A stretch of 64,000 bases of DNA from Mycobacterium sp. 050128 (lineage in GTDB: Bacteria > Actinomycetota > Actinomycetes > Mycobacteriales > Mycobacteriaceae), in the NCBI RefSeq assembly GCF_036409155.1, contig NZ_JAZGLW010000006.1, positions 62,001 to 126,000 of the forward strand, given 5' to 3'. Under the pieces are notes generated by a model. That model was given only the letters and a program-made list of their open reading frames with translations. It was not told where the DNA came from and did not search any database. Positions 1 to 8,514 of this stretch are shown here, piece by piece. Position 1 is the stretch's first letter; every line of letters starts with the position of its first letter. A program made the position numbers and the translations under genes.

Positions 1-23
1 TCGGACCAGGAGGGGCTGAACCT

Positions 24-398
24 ATGTCGAATCATCGCGGGATCATTGCCAGCGCGCTGCTGTCGGGCGGCGTCGCGGCGGCCCTTCTCGGCCTCGGAGC
101 AGGAACCGCGCACGCCCAGCCCGGCCTGCTGCCGGCAGACGGCCCGGTGCCGCCCGGCGCAAGCGGGCCCTACACCTGCTGCCCGCAGGACCGCGCCGGC
201 GGGTTGCACCCCCAGACCGGTCGCGGTTGCCCCGGGACGGACGTCAACTGGGATGCGAACGCTTGCCACACCTGGTACGGCGTTGTCTGGGGTCATGGCA
301 ACGTCGCGCCCGGTATTTGGGAGGGCGGTCCGCCGCCGCCGGAGGCGACGCGCAAGCCGTGGTGCGGATTCCCCTTCATGTGCTCCGGGACGCCGTAG
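24..398 (+). CDS. Small secreted protein with Sec signal peptide
   Basis: Predicted 124-residue exported protein of unknown function. The start is supported by an AGGAGG ribosome-binding site about ten bases upstream. Residues 1-31 form a signal peptide: short polar start, a hydrophobic Ala/Gly/Leu core and a typical AHA cleavage site before Gln32. The mature part is rich in Gly, Pro, Cys and Trp (six Cys, including a CC pair near residue 52), suggesting a small disulfide-stabilised extracellular protein of the kind common in mycobacteria. No catalytic motif is visible. The short conserved hypothetical gene downstream is separated by about 80 bases, so co-transcription is possible but unproven. 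Confidence 0.75.
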   Translation: MSNHRGIIASALLSGGVAAALLGLGAGTAHAQPGLLPADGPVPPGASGPYTCCPQDRAGGLHPQTGRGCPGTDVNWDANACHTWYGVVWGHGNVAPGIWEGGPPPPEATRKPWCGFPFMCSGTP

Positions 399-480
399 CG
401 CGAGTAGCGATCATGCCCATCGGAAAACGGTTGACGCGAATCGAAGTTTCGAACGTGTGTGCGATGGATACTCGGTGGGA

Positions 481-687
481 ATGACGAACGAAGCACCGCA
501 GGAAAATCCCGAAAAAGACAGGTCCGATTGGGTTACCGGCGACGAGCCGATGACCGGCCCGCAGCGCAGTTACCTGCACACGCTGGCGCAGGAGGCCGAT
601 CGCGAGGTTCCCGACGACCTGACGAAGGCGCAGGCTTCGGAGCTCATCGACGCGTTGCAGCAACAGACGGGGCGCGGCGCCGACTAG
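481..687 (+). CDS. DUF3072 family small protein
   Basis: Predicted 68-residue cytosolic protein. It carries the short DUF3072 signature: a polar N-terminus, then MTGPQRSYLHTLA followed by a helix ending DLTKAQASELIDALQ. The family occurs widely in actinobacteria and has no known function; the helix-turn-helix-like spacing has been noted in such proteins but nothing here proves DNA binding. The ATG at 481 is the only start that leaves out an arginine-rich out-of-character upstream translation. It is followed after a gap of 77 bases by a GTG-started F420-type oxidoreductase. Confidence 0.7.
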   Translation: MTNEAPQENPEKDRSDWVTGDEPMTGPQRSYLHTLAQEADREVPDDLTKAQASELIDALQQQTGRGAD

Positions 688-764
688 CGAGCAGCGCCCC
701 ATCGTCGCGGACTGCCCGCCCTGGCTGATCCCGCAATCGACGGCACACTGACTACGCTTTAGCC

Positions 765-1295
765 GTGTCGCTACGACGGTTCAGCCCCTATCGCGGTCGG
801 CGTCTCCGGTGGGACGAGGCCATCTTCGAGCGCGCGGCCATGACCCGCGTCGGATCTGCGCTCGGCAAGCATCTGGCGCCGCGCTTCGACAAGGTCGTGA
901 TTCCGCTGACCAACGGACGCTTCAGCACGATGGGGATCGACAAGGTCGGACTCGTCACGACCACTGGCGCCAAGTCGGGTCAGCCCCGCTCGCAGCCGCT
1001 GGCGTTGCTGAACGACGGCGACGGGCTGCTCGCGATCGGGTCGAATTACGGGCAGGAGAAGCATCCGGGGTGGAGCGCCAACCTGTTGGCGCACCCTGAG
1101 TGCACGGTCGAGCTCAACGGCCCGCCGAGGCCATACCGGGCCGAACTGCTGGAGGGCGACGAGCGCGCCGCCGCTTGGGCGACGGCCAACGACGTCTACG
1201 CCGGATACGAGAACTACCGCAAGAATTGTGCGCCCCGGCAGATCCGGATCTTCCGGCTTCGCCCGGCGGCCGGCGACTCTGGCAGTGGAAGCTGA
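765..1295 (+). CDS. Nitroreductase/deazaflavin (F420)-dependent oxidoreductase, Ddn-like
   Basis: Predicted 176-residue flavin/deazaflavin-binding split-barrel protein of the Ddn (DUF385) family, which in mycobacteria uses F420H2 to reduce quinones and xenobiotics. Family hallmarks visible: a TTGAKSG..R..PL strand-turn near residue 70, then the SNYG....HPGWSANLLAHP segment (about 95-115) that lines the F420 pocket, and a conserved YR.NC..R.IRIFRL end. The GTG at 765 gives the family's normal length. The substrate cannot be told from sequence. It faces the GAP-family gene tail to tail, with only 18 bases between the two stop codons. Confidence 0.8.
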   Translation: MSLRRFSPYRGRRLRWDEAIFERAAMTRVGSALGKHLAPRFDKVVIPLTNGRFSTMGIDKVGLVTTTGAKSGQPRSQPLALLNDGDGLLAIGSNYGQEKHPGWSANLLAHPECTVELNGPPRPYRAELLEGDERAAAWATANDVYAGYENYRKNCAPRQIRIFRLRPAAGDSGSGS

Positions 1296-1313
1296 CGCTC
1301 AGCTAGGGGACTT

Positions 1314-1994
1314 TTACAGAATCCCGAAGCCGCGCAGGGCTTTGATTCCGAACCAGATGCCGAACACCAGACCCGTCGCGACCATGATGGGCCGCTCGTG
1401 CTTTTGCAGCCAGCTCAACGTCGGGTCCAGGAGCGAACGTGACCGCTGCGGGAAGAACGCGGCGAGGCCGATGATGAGAAGATTTCCGCTCGCGGCGAGC
1501 AACACAAAAATGATGTAGGAGACGACGTTGGCGACGTGGCCCATCCCGGCGTTGCCGATCACCCCGATGGCGGCCAGCGTGAACACCCAGGCCTTCACCG
1601 AGACCGTCATGAGGCCGGTGCCGATCAAAAACGCCTTGGGGGGTGAGGCTGACGTCACGGTGGTCATCCATTTCGACGGCGGGGCATCCGGGTCGTCATC
1701 GGTGAGCAATGCTCGTGCGGCGGTGACGAGAAACAGCAGCGCCACCACCAAAAGAACGGTCGACACAATCCAGTGGTGTTCGTGGTTCGAGTCGGCGCCG
1801 CGCGCTCCCCAATGCAGAATCGTTCCAAAAACCAGACCCTGAAGCAGACGCGTCGTGACATGCCCACCCACCCAGGCGCTCGCAGTGCGAACGCGCGAAG
1901 GCGTACCCAGCAGCATGATCGTGATCACGAGTTCGATCGGTTCGAGTGCGCACCCGAGAAGCAACGGGACCAGACTGCTCCACATGTCGAGCAT
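1314..1994 (-). CDS. GAP (SfLAP/Sap-type) integral membrane protein
   Basis: Predicted 226-residue protein with about six hydrophobic membrane segments and the pattern of the GAP/SfLAP family (M. tuberculosis Sap, implicated in moving sulfolipid or glycopeptidolipid intermediates across the membrane). The N-terminal segment around LEPIELVITIMLL and the SPPKAFLIG stretch near residue 120 are typical of the family. A charged loop rich in Asp (residues 103-113) lies between the third and fourth segments. It is encoded just downstream of the arylsulfatase gene on the same strand, with a gap of 23 bases, so the two could be co-transcribed. A role with sulfated lipids would fit the sulfatase neighbours but is inference. 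Confidence 0.75.
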   Translation of the reverse strand: MLDMWSSLVPLLLGCALEPIELVITIMLLGTPSRVRTASAWVGGHVTTRLLQGLVFGTILHWGARGADSNHEHHWIVSTVLLVVALLFLVTAARALLTDDDPDAPPSKWMTTVTSASPPKAFLIGTGLMTVSVKAWVFTLAAIGVIGNAGMGHVANVVSYIIFVLLAASGNLLIIGLAAFFPQRSRSLLDPTLSWLQKHERPIMVATGLVFGIWFGIKALRGFGIL

Positions 1995-2017
1995 CGGTTG
2001 GTGACCAGCTGCCGTAA

Positions 2018-4345
2018 CTACTGCGCGCCCATGACGGCGTGCAGTTCGGCCTCGGCGAGGGCCGCAGCGAGATCGGCGGGTTGGGGGTCGACGGTGGCAT
2101 CGATTCGATCGATACGGCCCGTGAACCGGAAATCGTGACCGTAGGGCGCGACGGGTGAACCCGTGTCGGTGCCGACGTCCAACGTTTCTCCGCTCATCGA
2201 GAAGCGGAACGGAACCGTCCGCTCGATGCGCCCGGTGGCCACCCGGGTTTCGTTGACGCGCAGGGTAATTGACGCGCCCTTGCCCAGCCCGCCGCCGTCG
2301 TAATCAAACGAAAGGCCAACCAGGACAGGACCTTCCGGGAGCGGCTCGGCACCCGCAACCGTGGTGAGTTCGTGACCCAGGTAGTTATAGGCAAAGCGTG
2401 GAACGCCCTCTTGGACGTACAGCGACCAGCCGGCCATCGACCCGCCGATGCAGATGATCACGCCCTGCGCGCCTCCCGGCGGTATCTGAGCCTGTGCCCG
2501 CAGCTCGAATGACGTGCTGGTGTAGCTCAGCGTCGCCGTTTCGGGGATGCGCACGTGGCCGGCGTAGTAGGTGACCGTGGTGCGATCGGTGAGCGGGCTT
2601 GGCCGGTTGGCGGGTAGCGCGCGCAGCACCGTCGCATCGCTGAGCGGGTAGACGTTGTATTTGCGTGCTTCGGCGTCGAAGACCGCCTGCAACTCGGTCA
2701 GCTTGTCCGGGTATTGCTCCGCCAGGTCGAGGCCCTGGCTGAAGTCGTCGGCCAGGTGGTAGAGCTCCCAGCGCTCACTTGCGCCGAACGGGTTGGTCTT
2801 CTGGGTGCGCACCCAGGGCAGCCGCCCATGGAAGCAGGACGCGATCCAACCCTCGTGGTAGACAGCGCGATTGCCGAAAATCTCGAAATATTGCGTGGTG
2901 CGGCGGCTTTCGGCGGCGGCGTCGTCGAACGAGTACCGCATGCTGACGCCCTCGACCGGCTTCTGTTCGATGCCGTTGACGCGTGTGGGCATCTCGATGC
3001 CGGCGGCGTCCAGGATGGTCGGTGCGATGTCGATGACATGGTGGAACTGACTGCGCTGCTCGCCCGCTGCGTCGATGCCTTGCGGCCACGAGATGGCCAG
3101 CCCGTTGCGGGTCCCGCCGAAGTGCGAGGCGATCTGCTTCATCCACTGAAATGGTGCGTCGAGCGCCCAGGCCCAGCCGACGTTGTAGTGGTTCTCAGCG
3201 CGCGCGGTGCCGAAGTCGGCGATATGGGCCAAGAGCCATTCGGGGTCCTCGGGCAGCCCGTTTTGAAACGCCGGCGCGCTCCATGCGCCGTGCACCGTTC
3301 CCTCGGCAGACGCGCCGTTGTCGCCGCAGACGTAGATGAACAGCGTGTTGTCCCACTGACCCAACTCGTCGATGGCGTCGATGACCCGCCCGATCTGAGC
3401 GTCGGTGTGCGCCAAAAAGCCGGCGTAGACCTCCATCAGGCGCCGGGCGACCGGCCGGTAGCGCTCGTCGTAGTCGGTCCATGCGGGGATCTGCTCGGGC
3501 CGTGGTGTCAGCCGGGCGTCGGAGGGAATGATGCCGATCTCAATCTGGCGCGCATAGATTCGTTCCCGCAGCGCGTCCCATCCGTCATCGAACTGCCCGG
3601 CGAAACGGTCCGACCATTCCGGCCACACCTGGTGGGGGCTGTGTGTTGCGCCGGGCGCGAAGTAAGTGAAGAACGGCTTGTCCGGCGCCGACGTCTTCTG
3701 CAGCCGAATCCAGTCGATCGCCTTGTCGGCGAGGTCCTCGGTGAGGTGGTAATCGTCGCGACCCACGAAGGGCTCGATGGGGGTCGTCTGGTCGAAGAGC
3801 GCCGGCTCGTACTGCGACGTGTCGCCGCCCAGGAAACCGTAAAAGCGTTCGAACCCGAGTCCGGTCGGCCAACGATCGAACGGACCGGCCGGACCCAGCT
3901 CCCAAGTGGGGGTGAGGTGCGCCTTGCCGAACAACGCTGTGCTGTAACCGTTCATCCGCAGGACCTGTGCGATGGTGGCCGTGCTCAGCGGTATCACGCT
4001 GTCGTAACCCGGGAATCCGTAAGCGATCTCACAGATGGTGCCCATGTGCGCACTGTGGTGGTTGCGCCCGGTCAACAGTGCGGCGCGCGTCGGTGAGCAC
4101 AGCGCGGTCGTGTGAAATTGGTTGTAGCGCAGGCCCGCACCGGCGACACGGTCCAGCGCCGGCGTCGGAACCGGCCCCCCGAACGTGGAGGCGGCGCCAA
4201 AGCCGACGTCGTCGAGGAGGACGACGACAACGTTGGGAGCACCCGGCCGCGGGTAGGCGATCGACGGCACAACCGGAGTGGAATCGGCCAGCGAGGGATT
4301 GATGATTCCGCCGAATTCGTCGGTGTCGTGTGGTAGCTCAACCAT
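2018..4345 (-). CDS. Arylsulfatase (formylglycine-dependent), long form
   Basis: Predicted 775-residue sulfatase that hydrolyses sulfate esters. The alkaline-phosphatase-fold N-terminal domain shows the paired metal-binding aspartates (Asp45, Asp46) and the formylglycine signature C83-S-P-T-R, whose Cys is oxidised by formylglycine-generating enzyme. Later motifs include GDNGAS (metal ligands) and a second domain ending in a jelly-roll-like C-terminus (about residues 590-775) typical of the mycobacterial AtsA/AtsB/AtsD type. One oddity: the usual GKWH motif reads GKAH (Lys141, Ala142, His143), so Lys and His are kept but Trp is lost. It is about 15 residues longer than the neighbouring paralogue, to which it is clearly similar. 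No signal peptide is seen, implying a cytosolic enzyme. Confidence 0.9.
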   Translation of the reverse strand: MVELPHDTDEFGGIINPSLADSTPVVPSIAYPRPGAPNVVVVLLDDVGFGAASTFGGPVPTPALDRVAGAGLRYNQFHTTALCSPTRAALLTGRNHHSAHMGTICEIAYGFPGYDSVIPLSTATIAQVLRMNGYSTALFGKAHLTPTWELGPAGPFDRWPTGLGFERFYGFLGGDTSQYEPALFDQTTPIEPFVGRDDYHLTEDLADKAIDWIRLQKTSAPDKPFFTYFAPGATHSPHQVWPEWSDRFAGQFDDGWDALRERIYARQIEIGIIPSDARLTPRPEQIPAWTDYDERYRPVARRLMEVYAGFLAHTDAQIGRVIDAIDELGQWDNTLFIYVCGDNGASAEGTVHGAWSAPAFQNGLPEDPEWLLAHIADFGTARAENHYNVGWAWALDAPFQWMKQIASHFGGTRNGLAISWPQGIDAAGEQRSQFHHVIDIAPTILDAAGIEMPTRVNGIEQKPVEGVSMRYSFDDAAAESRRTTQYFEIFGNRAVYHEGWIASCFHGRLPWVRTQKTNPFGASERWELYHLADDFSQGLDLAEQYPDKLTELQAVFDAEARKYNVYPLSDATVLRALPANRPSPLTDRTTVTYYAGHVRIPETATLSYTSTSFELRAQAQIPPGGAQGVIICIGGSMAGWSLYVQEGVPRFAYNYLGHELTTVAGAEPLPEGPVLVGLSFDYDGGGLGKGASITLRVNETRVATGRIERTVPFRFSMSGETLDVGTDTGSPVAPYGHDFRFTGRIDRIDATVDPQPADLAAALAEAELHAVMGAQ

Positions 4346-4614
4346 CTTGCCTCCTGTGCTCTCCGTACTCAGCCGGATTTGCTCCGGGCAAGAAGTTCAG
4401 TAATTATCGCGTAGCTAAGGATTAAGTTGGGGCTGAGCGCCTTGGATGATATGGCGGACAAACATTCTCGTCAATGGCACCAAATCGTGCTACCCGGCGG
4501 CTCACCGCGGGTTAAACACTGCGTGACTGGCGGCTTACTTCTTCCCGCTATTAGAATCGCGGATCACGGACAGGCCGCCCGCATTCCTTACTCTCAGCAG
4601 ATCCCACGGAACAT
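4346..4614. other. Intergenic region between two arylsulfatase genes
   Basis: These 269 bases lie upstream of one minus-strand sulfatase and downstream of the next, so the promoter for the first should be here. No convincing coding frame, hairpin or repeat is seen. The stretch is AT-richer than its surroundings (for example 4399-4430), as expected of a promoter region. Confidence 0.4.
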
Positions 4615-6900
4615 TCATCGCAGCTGGATCGTGACCTCGTTGATGGTGCTGTTGAACGGGAAGGTGCCGTCGTAGGTATCGGCGGCTGGTGTTCCGCCAT
4701 CGATGCCGATGTCGACTCCCTCGTCGGCGCTGAACCCGAATGGCACGGTGCGTTCGATGCGCGCGTCACCGACAAGGCGACCGTTGAGTAGCAGCTTGGC
4801 GACGCCGCCTTTGCCTAAACCGCCGCCGTCGTAGTCGAATTCGATCGAGACGGTCGCTTCGCCGGCGGGCAGGGTTTCCGATGCGGTGACGGTGGTATAC
4901 GTCGAGCCGAAATAGTTGTAGGTGAACCTGGGCCGCCCGTTCTGCACATACAGCGACAGTCCCGCGAAATAGCCCCCGGCTGCGAGCAGAACCCCTTCCA
5001 CGGCTGTGCCGCCCGGCGTGTCGATCGTCGCGGTGATCGAATAGGACCGGTTGAACGTGCTGCGAATGATGTCCTCGGGCATGCGGATAGCGCCCTGTGC
5101 GAACGAGATGGACGACCGCTCGCCGAGAATGGTGGGACGGGCACCCATCGCGCGGATCGGTCCGCGGTCATCGAGCGGAAACACGTGGTTCTGCTCGGCT
5201 TCGGCGTCGAATAATGCCTGTAGTTCGGCGAGCTTGGCGGGGTGTTCGGCGGATAGGTCGACGGCTTGGCTGTAGTCGCGGCTTAGGTCGTAGAGTTCCC
5301 ACCGGTCATCGCTGAACTCGGGCAGTGGGCTTTTCTTCCACTGGATTTTCCCGTGGTAGGTGCATGCGATCCAATCCTCGTGATAGATCCCGCGGGTGCC
5401 TTGGATCTCGAAGTATTGGGTGCGGCGACGGTCTTCGGCCGCGGCATCGTCGAAGGTGTACGCGATACTGAGGCCGTCGTGGGGCTTTTGGGCCACACCG
5501 TTGACCGTTGTTGGTGCCGGCATGCCGGCGGCTTCCAGGATGGTGGGGGCGATGTCGATGACGTGGTGGAACTGGGAACGCAGCCCGCCCCTGTCGGTGA
5601 TGCGCTCGGGCCAGGTCACGATCATCGGGTTGCGGGTGCCGCCGAAGTGGCTGGCGAATTGCTTGGTGAATTGGAAGGGCGTGCACGTCGCCCACGCGAA
5701 TCCGACCGGATACTCGTTGCTCGCCTTCGGCCCGCCGAATTCGTCCATCTTCGACAGCACCACCGCGACGTCCTCCTGGAGTCCGTTCAGTGCCACCATT
5801 TCGTTGAAGACACCATCGATTCCGCCGGCCGGCGCGGCTCCGTTGTCGCCGATGATGTAGAAGAACAGCGTGTTGTCCCATTCGGACATATCTTTGAGCG
5901 CGGTGACGATGCGCCCGATCTCAAAATCGGTGTGGGCCAAGAACCCCGCGTAGACCTCCATGAGCCGGGAGGCGATGCGCCGGCGATCCGGCGAGATCGT
6001 GTCCCATGCCGGAATGGACTCGTGGCGAGGTGTCAACTCCGCGTCCGCGGGGATCACCCCCAGCTGCTTCTGGCGCGCGAAGATCTCCTCTCGCAGCGTG
6101 TCCCAGCCTTGGTCGAACTGGCCGCGGAAGGGCTCGCTCCACTCGGGTGCGACATGGTGCGGTGCGTGGGTCGCGCCGGGAGCCCAGTAGGCGAAAAAGG
6201 GCCGGTCCGGTGAGATGGACCGCTGCCGGTGCACCCATTCGATCATCCGGTCGGCGAGATCGGTTGTCAGGTGGTAGTTCTCGACGTTTTCGGGACGCTC
6301 GATCGGCGTCGTCCCGTGATAGAGACCGGGATTGTATTGATGCGCTTCGCCACCCATGAACCCGTAGAACTCTTCGAAACCCATGCTCGTCGGCCACCGA
6401 TCGAACGGGCCGCTCGGGCTCACTTCCCAGACCGGGGTGTTATGCCACTTTCCGAACGCCGCGGTGCTGTAGCCGTTGAGCCGCAACGTCTCAGCAACCG
6501 TGGCGGCCGATCTCGGGATAATGCTGTTATAGCCGTCGTATCCAGTCGCCCACTCGGTGATATTGCCGGTGTTCACCACATGATGATTGCGGCCCGTGAG
6601 CAATGCTGCCCGCGTCGGCGAACACAGCGCGGTGGTGTGGAAGCGGTTGTACCGCAAACCTTCCCGTGCCAACGCGTCACCGGTTGGCGATGGAACCGGA
6701 CCACCAAATGTCGCGGTGGCCCCGAACCCCACATCGTCAAGCAGCACAATCACCACATTCGGTGCACCCTGCGGCGGCCGGATAGGCGCGATGACGGGCA
6801 TCACCGACTCAGCAATCGTCCGGCCCACCCGGCCACCGCTCGGTGTTTCAGGAAGCGGCAGCGTCGTGCGATCGAGGTTCCCTGTCGCGTCGTGCGTCAT
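4615..6900 (-). CDS. Arylsulfatase (formylglycine-dependent), second paralogue
   Basis: Predicted 761-residue sulfatase, a paralogue of the gene that follows it on the same strand. Active-site features are all present: Asp55-Asp56 metal ligands, C93-S-P-T-R formylglycine signature, GKWH (Lys151-His153) and the late GDNGA motif. The C-terminal lectin-like domain ends FNSTINEVTIQLR. A decayed near-copy of this C-terminal end is found at 10945-11290. Family members remove sulfate from aryl or lipid sulfates and can provide sulfur under limitation. No signal peptide is evident. The formylglycine-generating enzyme that these proteins need is not encoded in this window. Confidence 0.9.
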   Translation of the reverse strand: MTHDATGNLDRTTLPLPETPSGGRVGRTIAESVMPVIAPIRPPQGAPNVVIVLLDDVGFGATATFGGPVPSPTGDALAREGLRYNRFHTTALCSPTRAALLTGRNHHVVNTGNITEWATGYDGYNSIIPRSAATVAETLRLNGYSTAAFGKWHNTPVWEVSPSGPFDRWPTSMGFEEFYGFMGGEAHQYNPGLYHGTTPIERPENVENYHLTTDLADRMIEWVHRQRSISPDRPFFAYWAPGATHAPHHVAPEWSEPFRGQFDQGWDTLREEIFARQKQLGVIPADAELTPRHESIPAWDTISPDRRRIASRLMEVYAGFLAHTDFEIGRIVTALKDMSEWDNTLFFYIIGDNGAAPAGGIDGVFNEMVALNGLQEDVAVVLSKMDEFGGPKASNEYPVGFAWATCTPFQFTKQFASHFGGTRNPMIVTWPERITDRGGLRSQFHHVIDIAPTILEAAGMPAPTTVNGVAQKPHDGLSIAYTFDDAAAEDRRRTQYFEIQGTRGIYHEDWIACTYHGKIQWKKSPLPEFSDDRWELYDLSRDYSQAVDLSAEHPAKLAELQALFDAEAEQNHVFPLDDRGPIRAMGARPTILGERSSISFAQGAIRMPEDIIRSTFNRSYSITATIDTPGGTAVEGVLLAAGGYFAGLSLYVQNGRPRFTYNYFGSTYTTVTASETLPAGEATVSIEFDYDGGGLGKGGVAKLLLNGRLVGDARIERTVPFGFSADEGVDIGIDGGTPAADTYDGTFPFNSTINEVTIQLR

Positions 6901-7094
6901 GGGTACCGCACCCTACAACCGTTTGAGCTTGTCAACCTGAACACCCCGTTACCGCTAGGTGTTGTCGCTCGCCGATATGAACTATCCGAGGTTTAGCTCG
7001 ACCGTGCACTCGGGGTGCGCCGGTAGGTTGGCGCTCCGGCCTCCCGGCGGTGTTTGCCGCGTTCGAAGCAACCGGTCTCACGGGATGTTTAACC

Positions 7095-7253
7095 CTAATC
7101 GCCGGCGAACCAGGCGGTTTGCACGCGGCGGGTAACCGGCGGCGGCGACGCCTGGCCAGGGCTTGCGCTGGGCGGAATTGGTGACCAACCCGCCAGAGTG
7201 GCAACCATGACAGTCGCGCCAGCAAACGCGACTGGAAACCCATGCTTTATCAC
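7095..7253 (-). pseudogene. LpqH (19-kDa antigen)-like N-terminal remnant without lipobox cysteine
   Basis: A 52-codon frame starting GTG at 7253, preceded by GAGGAG five bases upstream. Its start, VIKHGFPVAFAGA then VMVATLAGW, follows the signal peptide of mycobacterial LpqH lipoproteins, where the lipobox would read LxGC. Here the lipidated Cys is replaced by Trp, and the following SASPGQASPPP resembles the Ser/Thr/Pro linker. The conserved LpqH beta-sandwich core is absent in all three frames before the next sulfatase. It therefore looks like a truncated relic that kept its ribosome-binding site. A small expressed peptide cannot be excluded. Confidence 0.5.
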
Positions 7254-7589
7254 GTTTCTCCTCGACTGTTGGCGTGGTTCGTCGACGCCCGCCGGCGCCC
7301 GCACCAGCGTAAGGTCCTGAAAAGACATAGCGCATTGCAAAGGCGTAAGGCCGCGGCTTGGGCGTCTTCGCCCTCGCACCGCGCACCTGCGCCGCGATAT
7401 TGTTTGGCCGCGGGGAATTGGCCGATGGGCCTGCTTCGAAGACGATCCTGATTCTGCGGTTTTCCAAATCGTCATGATCGCGCCTTCTATAGAAACCAGC
7501 ACTGGCTCGGACGACCGCGTATGCTCCCGAACCAGTCAGAGCGTCAATTCCTCACATGCGTCGGTCGGGTCGACGAGAAGGAGTTAACA

Positions 7590-7729
7590 ATGGAGTCAAC
7601 TGGATCCCGTCGACGTTTCTTGTGTCAGCAATGGCCGTTGGTTCGGGAGTCGGGGTGCTCGCCGCGGTGACACGTTTCGGACCGAGGTCAAAAACAATCG
7701 AGAATGCCGCAAAAAGAGACGTCGAAGAA
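7590..7729 (+). pseudogene. Frameshifted Tat signal-peptide remnant
   Basis: An ATG at 7590 sits six bases after a strong AGAAGGAG (7576-7583). The frame reads MESTGSRRRFL, a twin-arginine motif, then leaves the expected hydrophobic region. In the next frame from about 7622 the DNA encodes VSAMAVGSGVGVLAAVTRFG, exactly the hydrophobic core expected to follow. A single indel between about 7617 and 7625 would explain this. The shifted frame then runs without a stop into the lipoprotein gene downstream, so the mature part of the original exported protein is missing. Confidence 0.5.
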
Positions 7730-7786
7730 ATGCCTTCAAAACCCTCACGTCAGCCGCGGTCCAGCGACGCGGCATTATCGGTTCGC

Positions 7787-8374
7787 ATGTGCACGAAACC
7801 CAAATGCGGGTTTGCCGCATACCAGCCGGTCGTGTTAACCACCGTTCTTCTTGGCGCTGCGGCATGTTCGGAGACCACGTCCAACAACGCCACGCCGTCT
7901 CACAGCACAACGGCATCAAGCGCAGTCGCGGCACCGAGTAGTGCGACTGTCACACCGGGCGACAGATGCGGGGCTCAAGATCTCACCGTGACCGCCGACC
8001 CGCCTTCCGCGGCGATGTCGCACCGTTCGGTACAGCTCAGCTTCGCGCTCAAACCCGGTGCCGCGCCCTGCGTGCTGGCTGGTTACCCCGCCGTCAATGT
8101 CGCACAGGGCGGCTCGATTCTGACCGCCGACGAGACACCCCGTGGATACCTGGGCGGTCTGCCCACGGGGGTCGATTCGCCCCCCAACGTCACGCTTGGC
8201 CCCGGCGGAAGCGCCCGAGCGATCGTCGAAGGTCCTGCCGTTGACAGCGCCGGAAACGGCTGCCCCACCTACACCGACATCCGCGTGAAACCGCCAGCAA
8301 CATCGATGGAATTCACTTTCCCCACCTCGATCAGCGTCTGCAGTCTGTCCGTACATCCGGTGACCAATGGATGA
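7787..8374 (+). CDS. DUF4232 domain lipoprotein
   Basis: Predicted lipoprotein of about 195 residues. From the ATG at 7787 a short positively charged start is followed by a hydrophobic stretch (VVLTTVLLGAAA) and Cys27 as the likely lipidation site. A Ser/Thr/Ala-rich linker (28-55) leads to a DUF4232 domain with its typical features: CGAQDLTV start, a central PCVLAGYPAV and a Gly-rich strand ending at a late Cys pair. The family is found on the surface of actinobacteria with unknown function. The frame is open further upstream to 7556, but that part belongs to the frameshifted Tat remnant. No strong ribosome-binding site precedes 7787, so the start is uncertain. Confidence 0.65.
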   Translation: MCTKPKCGFAAYQPVVLTTVLLGAAACSETTSNNATPSHSTTASSAVAAPSSATVTPGDRCGAQDLTVTADPPSAAMSHRSVQLSFALKPGAAPCVLAGYPAVNVAQGGSILTADETPRGYLGGLPTGVDSPPNVTLGPGGSARAIVEGPAVDSAGNGCPTYTDIRVKPPATSMEFTFPTSISVCSLSVHPVTNG

Positions 8375-8514
8375 CGCGTAGCTGAGCCGGTGCGCGTAAT
8401 GGCGCCAAGCCGCCATTGGTGTCGGAGCGCCCGAACCGCGGGTTTCTTGTTCCGCGAGTAGTAGTCCGTGCCGATGTTCGGCGGTTATGTCCACGATGAG
8501 AGTTGAGACGAGCA

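Noticed and set aside
2714..4096. Long plus-strand open frame of 460 codons opposite the first sulfatase
   Set aside because: It is the complement of a clear arylsulfatase with all motifs; high GC keeps antisense frames open.
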